Shown here in pieces: positions 62,757-64,000 of a DNA stretch of 64,000 nt (positions within the stretch are counted from its first letter, which is position 1; every line of letters starts with the position of its first letter). Source of the DNA: Floccularia luteovirens (Eukaryota; Basidiomycota; Agaricomycetes; Agaricales; Squamanitaceae); NCBI GenBank assembly GCA_009739215.1, contig VSJF01000012.1:744001-808000 (forward strand), in the 5' to 3' direction. The translations under genes were made by a program, and so were the position numbers. The notes under the pieces were generated by a model, which saw only the letters and a list, made by a program, of their open reading frames with translations, had not been told where the DNA came from and ran no database searches.

Positions 62757-64000
62757 ATGTCTGATGATAGTAAGGTCCTAGGTGTTGTCCTGCTAATCCG
62801 CCACGGTGATCGACAAGGTGTGTGCGTTCAACTTTCTGGAAGTACAGAGTTTATAACATGCTATTATAGGATTCTACCAGAATCCCGATACATACACACC
62901 TACAGATACTGCCATTACACCAGTCGGAAATGTAAGTGCTTGGAGTAACTGTATTCTCTGACTCCATTTTAAAGTCACTGTCGTGCATAGGTGGAGGAAT
63001 TCCAACTCGGCCAGAAGCTCCGCTCCATTTATCTTAACGAGCCTTCACCCGATTTCATTCCTACCATCAATAATACAATTGCCCAAGGCGATCAATTGCT
63101 CGTACGAGCCGATGCCGGCGGTGAGGGTGGTGTAATCTTCGAGTCCTCTGTTTCCCTCTTGCAGGGACTGTTCCCAAGTACTACGACGTACCGAACAGAG
63201 CTGGCAAACGGGACTGTCGTAGTTGGTCCTCTTGGAGGATACCAGTACATCTCTAGTGAGCATGCATAGCTTATATTGATTACCAGATGTTGATATTTGC
63301 GTGTAGTCGAGTCAGTTGAGCCGAATAATGATGTCTCTCTAGAGGGCTTCACATCTTGCGGCGTAAGTAATGGTTAACTCCATCGAAACTAGCTCTCATC
63401 TGATCTCACATAGCCTTTTAACGACGCAACGACTGCATTCTACAACTCAACCGAATTCCACCAGATGGAAGCGGCCCACCAAGATTTCTTGAAGTCGGTT
63501 GGCAAATACCTTGATGGTCGACCAGTCACTCTAGCAAATATGGCGCGTTATCTTTTACATTTAGATATAAAAAATAATTGATGGGGGCCCCATAATAACA
63601 GTGGAATGTAAGAAATCTTTCCTCGTTGACTTAGATCTATTCCTCGCATTAATAGGTAATATAGATCTTTGACTTCATGAATGTCCAAGATATTCATAGC
63701 GCAAATTTTTCAAAAAACTTACCACCGACATACCTCGAGCAAGCACGTTATCTCGCCGACTGGCACGAGTACGGAGTGTTCAGTGATTCTCAGCTTGGTG
63801 GGATCAAAAACAGTACGTTGACTTTATCCGCATTTTCAGTCCAGGTTGTAATCAACGTTCTCAGTCGCCGGCCGTACAATCTTGCCCTCTATCTTAGATG
63901 GCTTCAACAACATCGCGGACCCAAAGAAACCTTTGAAATTTGTGTATGAGGCAATTTCATACAAGCCATTCATCTCCCTCTTCAATATGACTGGTGCTGT
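62757..64000 (+). CDS. Histidine acid phosphatase family protein, 5' part
   Basis: Partial; continues beyond the right edge. It starts MSDDSKVLGVVLLIRHGDRQ, where RHGDR is the active-site RHGxR motif with the nucleophilic His. The next exons give GFYQNPDTYTPTDTAITPVG, EEFQLGQKLRSIYLNEPSPD, VRADAGGEGGVIFESSVSLL, GLFPSTTTYRTELANGTVVV and, later, HSANFSKNLPPTYLEQARYL, ADWHEYGVFSDSQLGG. The last bases read FVYEAISYKPFISLFNMTGA. No signal peptide or membrane segment precedes the RHG motif from this ATG, so an intracellular enzyme is inferred, unlike secreted phytases. The proton-donor HD motif would lie beyond the window. Introns are short, several in the last 700 bases. Confidence 0.82.

Overview
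This window is nuclear DNA from a filamentous basidiomycete, very probably an Agaricomycete (mushroom-forming fungus). Genes are intron-dense, with introns mostly of 50-70 nt, and are packed on both strands, often head-to-head. The content is fungal: Midasin, RPT5, DASH/Dad1, Ssr4, Pkc1, Cdc25-type RasGEF, fungal phytochrome, large F-box proteins typical of Agaricomycetes, and cellulose-acting AA9 proteins, one with a CBM1. I saw no CRISPR array, rRNA, tRNA or recognisable transposon.

Layout. 1-3093 (-): 5' part of MDN1 (ribosome maturation). 3800-5677 (-): F-box protein. 5826-10282: two divergent pairs, RPT5/EAF6 and RRP40/VPS37. 10973-14874 (+): tandem AA9 pair, one with a canonical N-terminal His and CBM1, the other with N-terminal Arg. 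15167-16612 (+): SSR4-like chromatin remodelling subunit. 17046-19508 (-): protein kinase. 20407-21798 (-): second F-box protein. 22534-23992 (+): HUT1. 24208-26841: STYX-like pseudophosphatase and ZNG1, divergent. 26946-30379 (-): POL12 and IGO1. 30766-33203 (-): unrecognised gene. 33344-37358 (+): PKC1. 37496-37838 (-): DAD1. 38147-42520 (-): CDC25-type RasGEF. 42694-46427 (-): EFL1, divergent from CWF19 (46585-49446, +). 49718-51439 (+): GT61. 51660-52297 (-): small unrecognised gene. 52359-57351 (+): phytochrome histidine kinase with several apparent frameshifts. 57586-61813: ABHD12-like hydrolase and BOR1 transporter, divergent around a perfect 18-bp palindrome. 62757-64000 (+): 5' part of a histidine acid phosphatase.

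Most genes are housekeeping and form no metabolic cluster. Signalling is well represented: Pkc1, Cdc25, Igo1, phytochrome, a kinase and a pseudophosphatase. The accessory part is the AA9 pair. No wholly new multi-gene system is evident. The most unusual observations are the Arg-AA9 beside a canonical AA9, a STYX homologue that keeps the catalytic Cys but has lost the Arg, a phytochrome gene with about five frame breaks in conserved domains, and a PKC1 gene with a start-codon-only exon, a GC-AG intron in the catalytic loop and one frame break in HR1a.

Gene ends and splice sites were assigned by eye from reading frame, GT/AG boundaries and family conservation. Exact exon borders are inferences unless stated.
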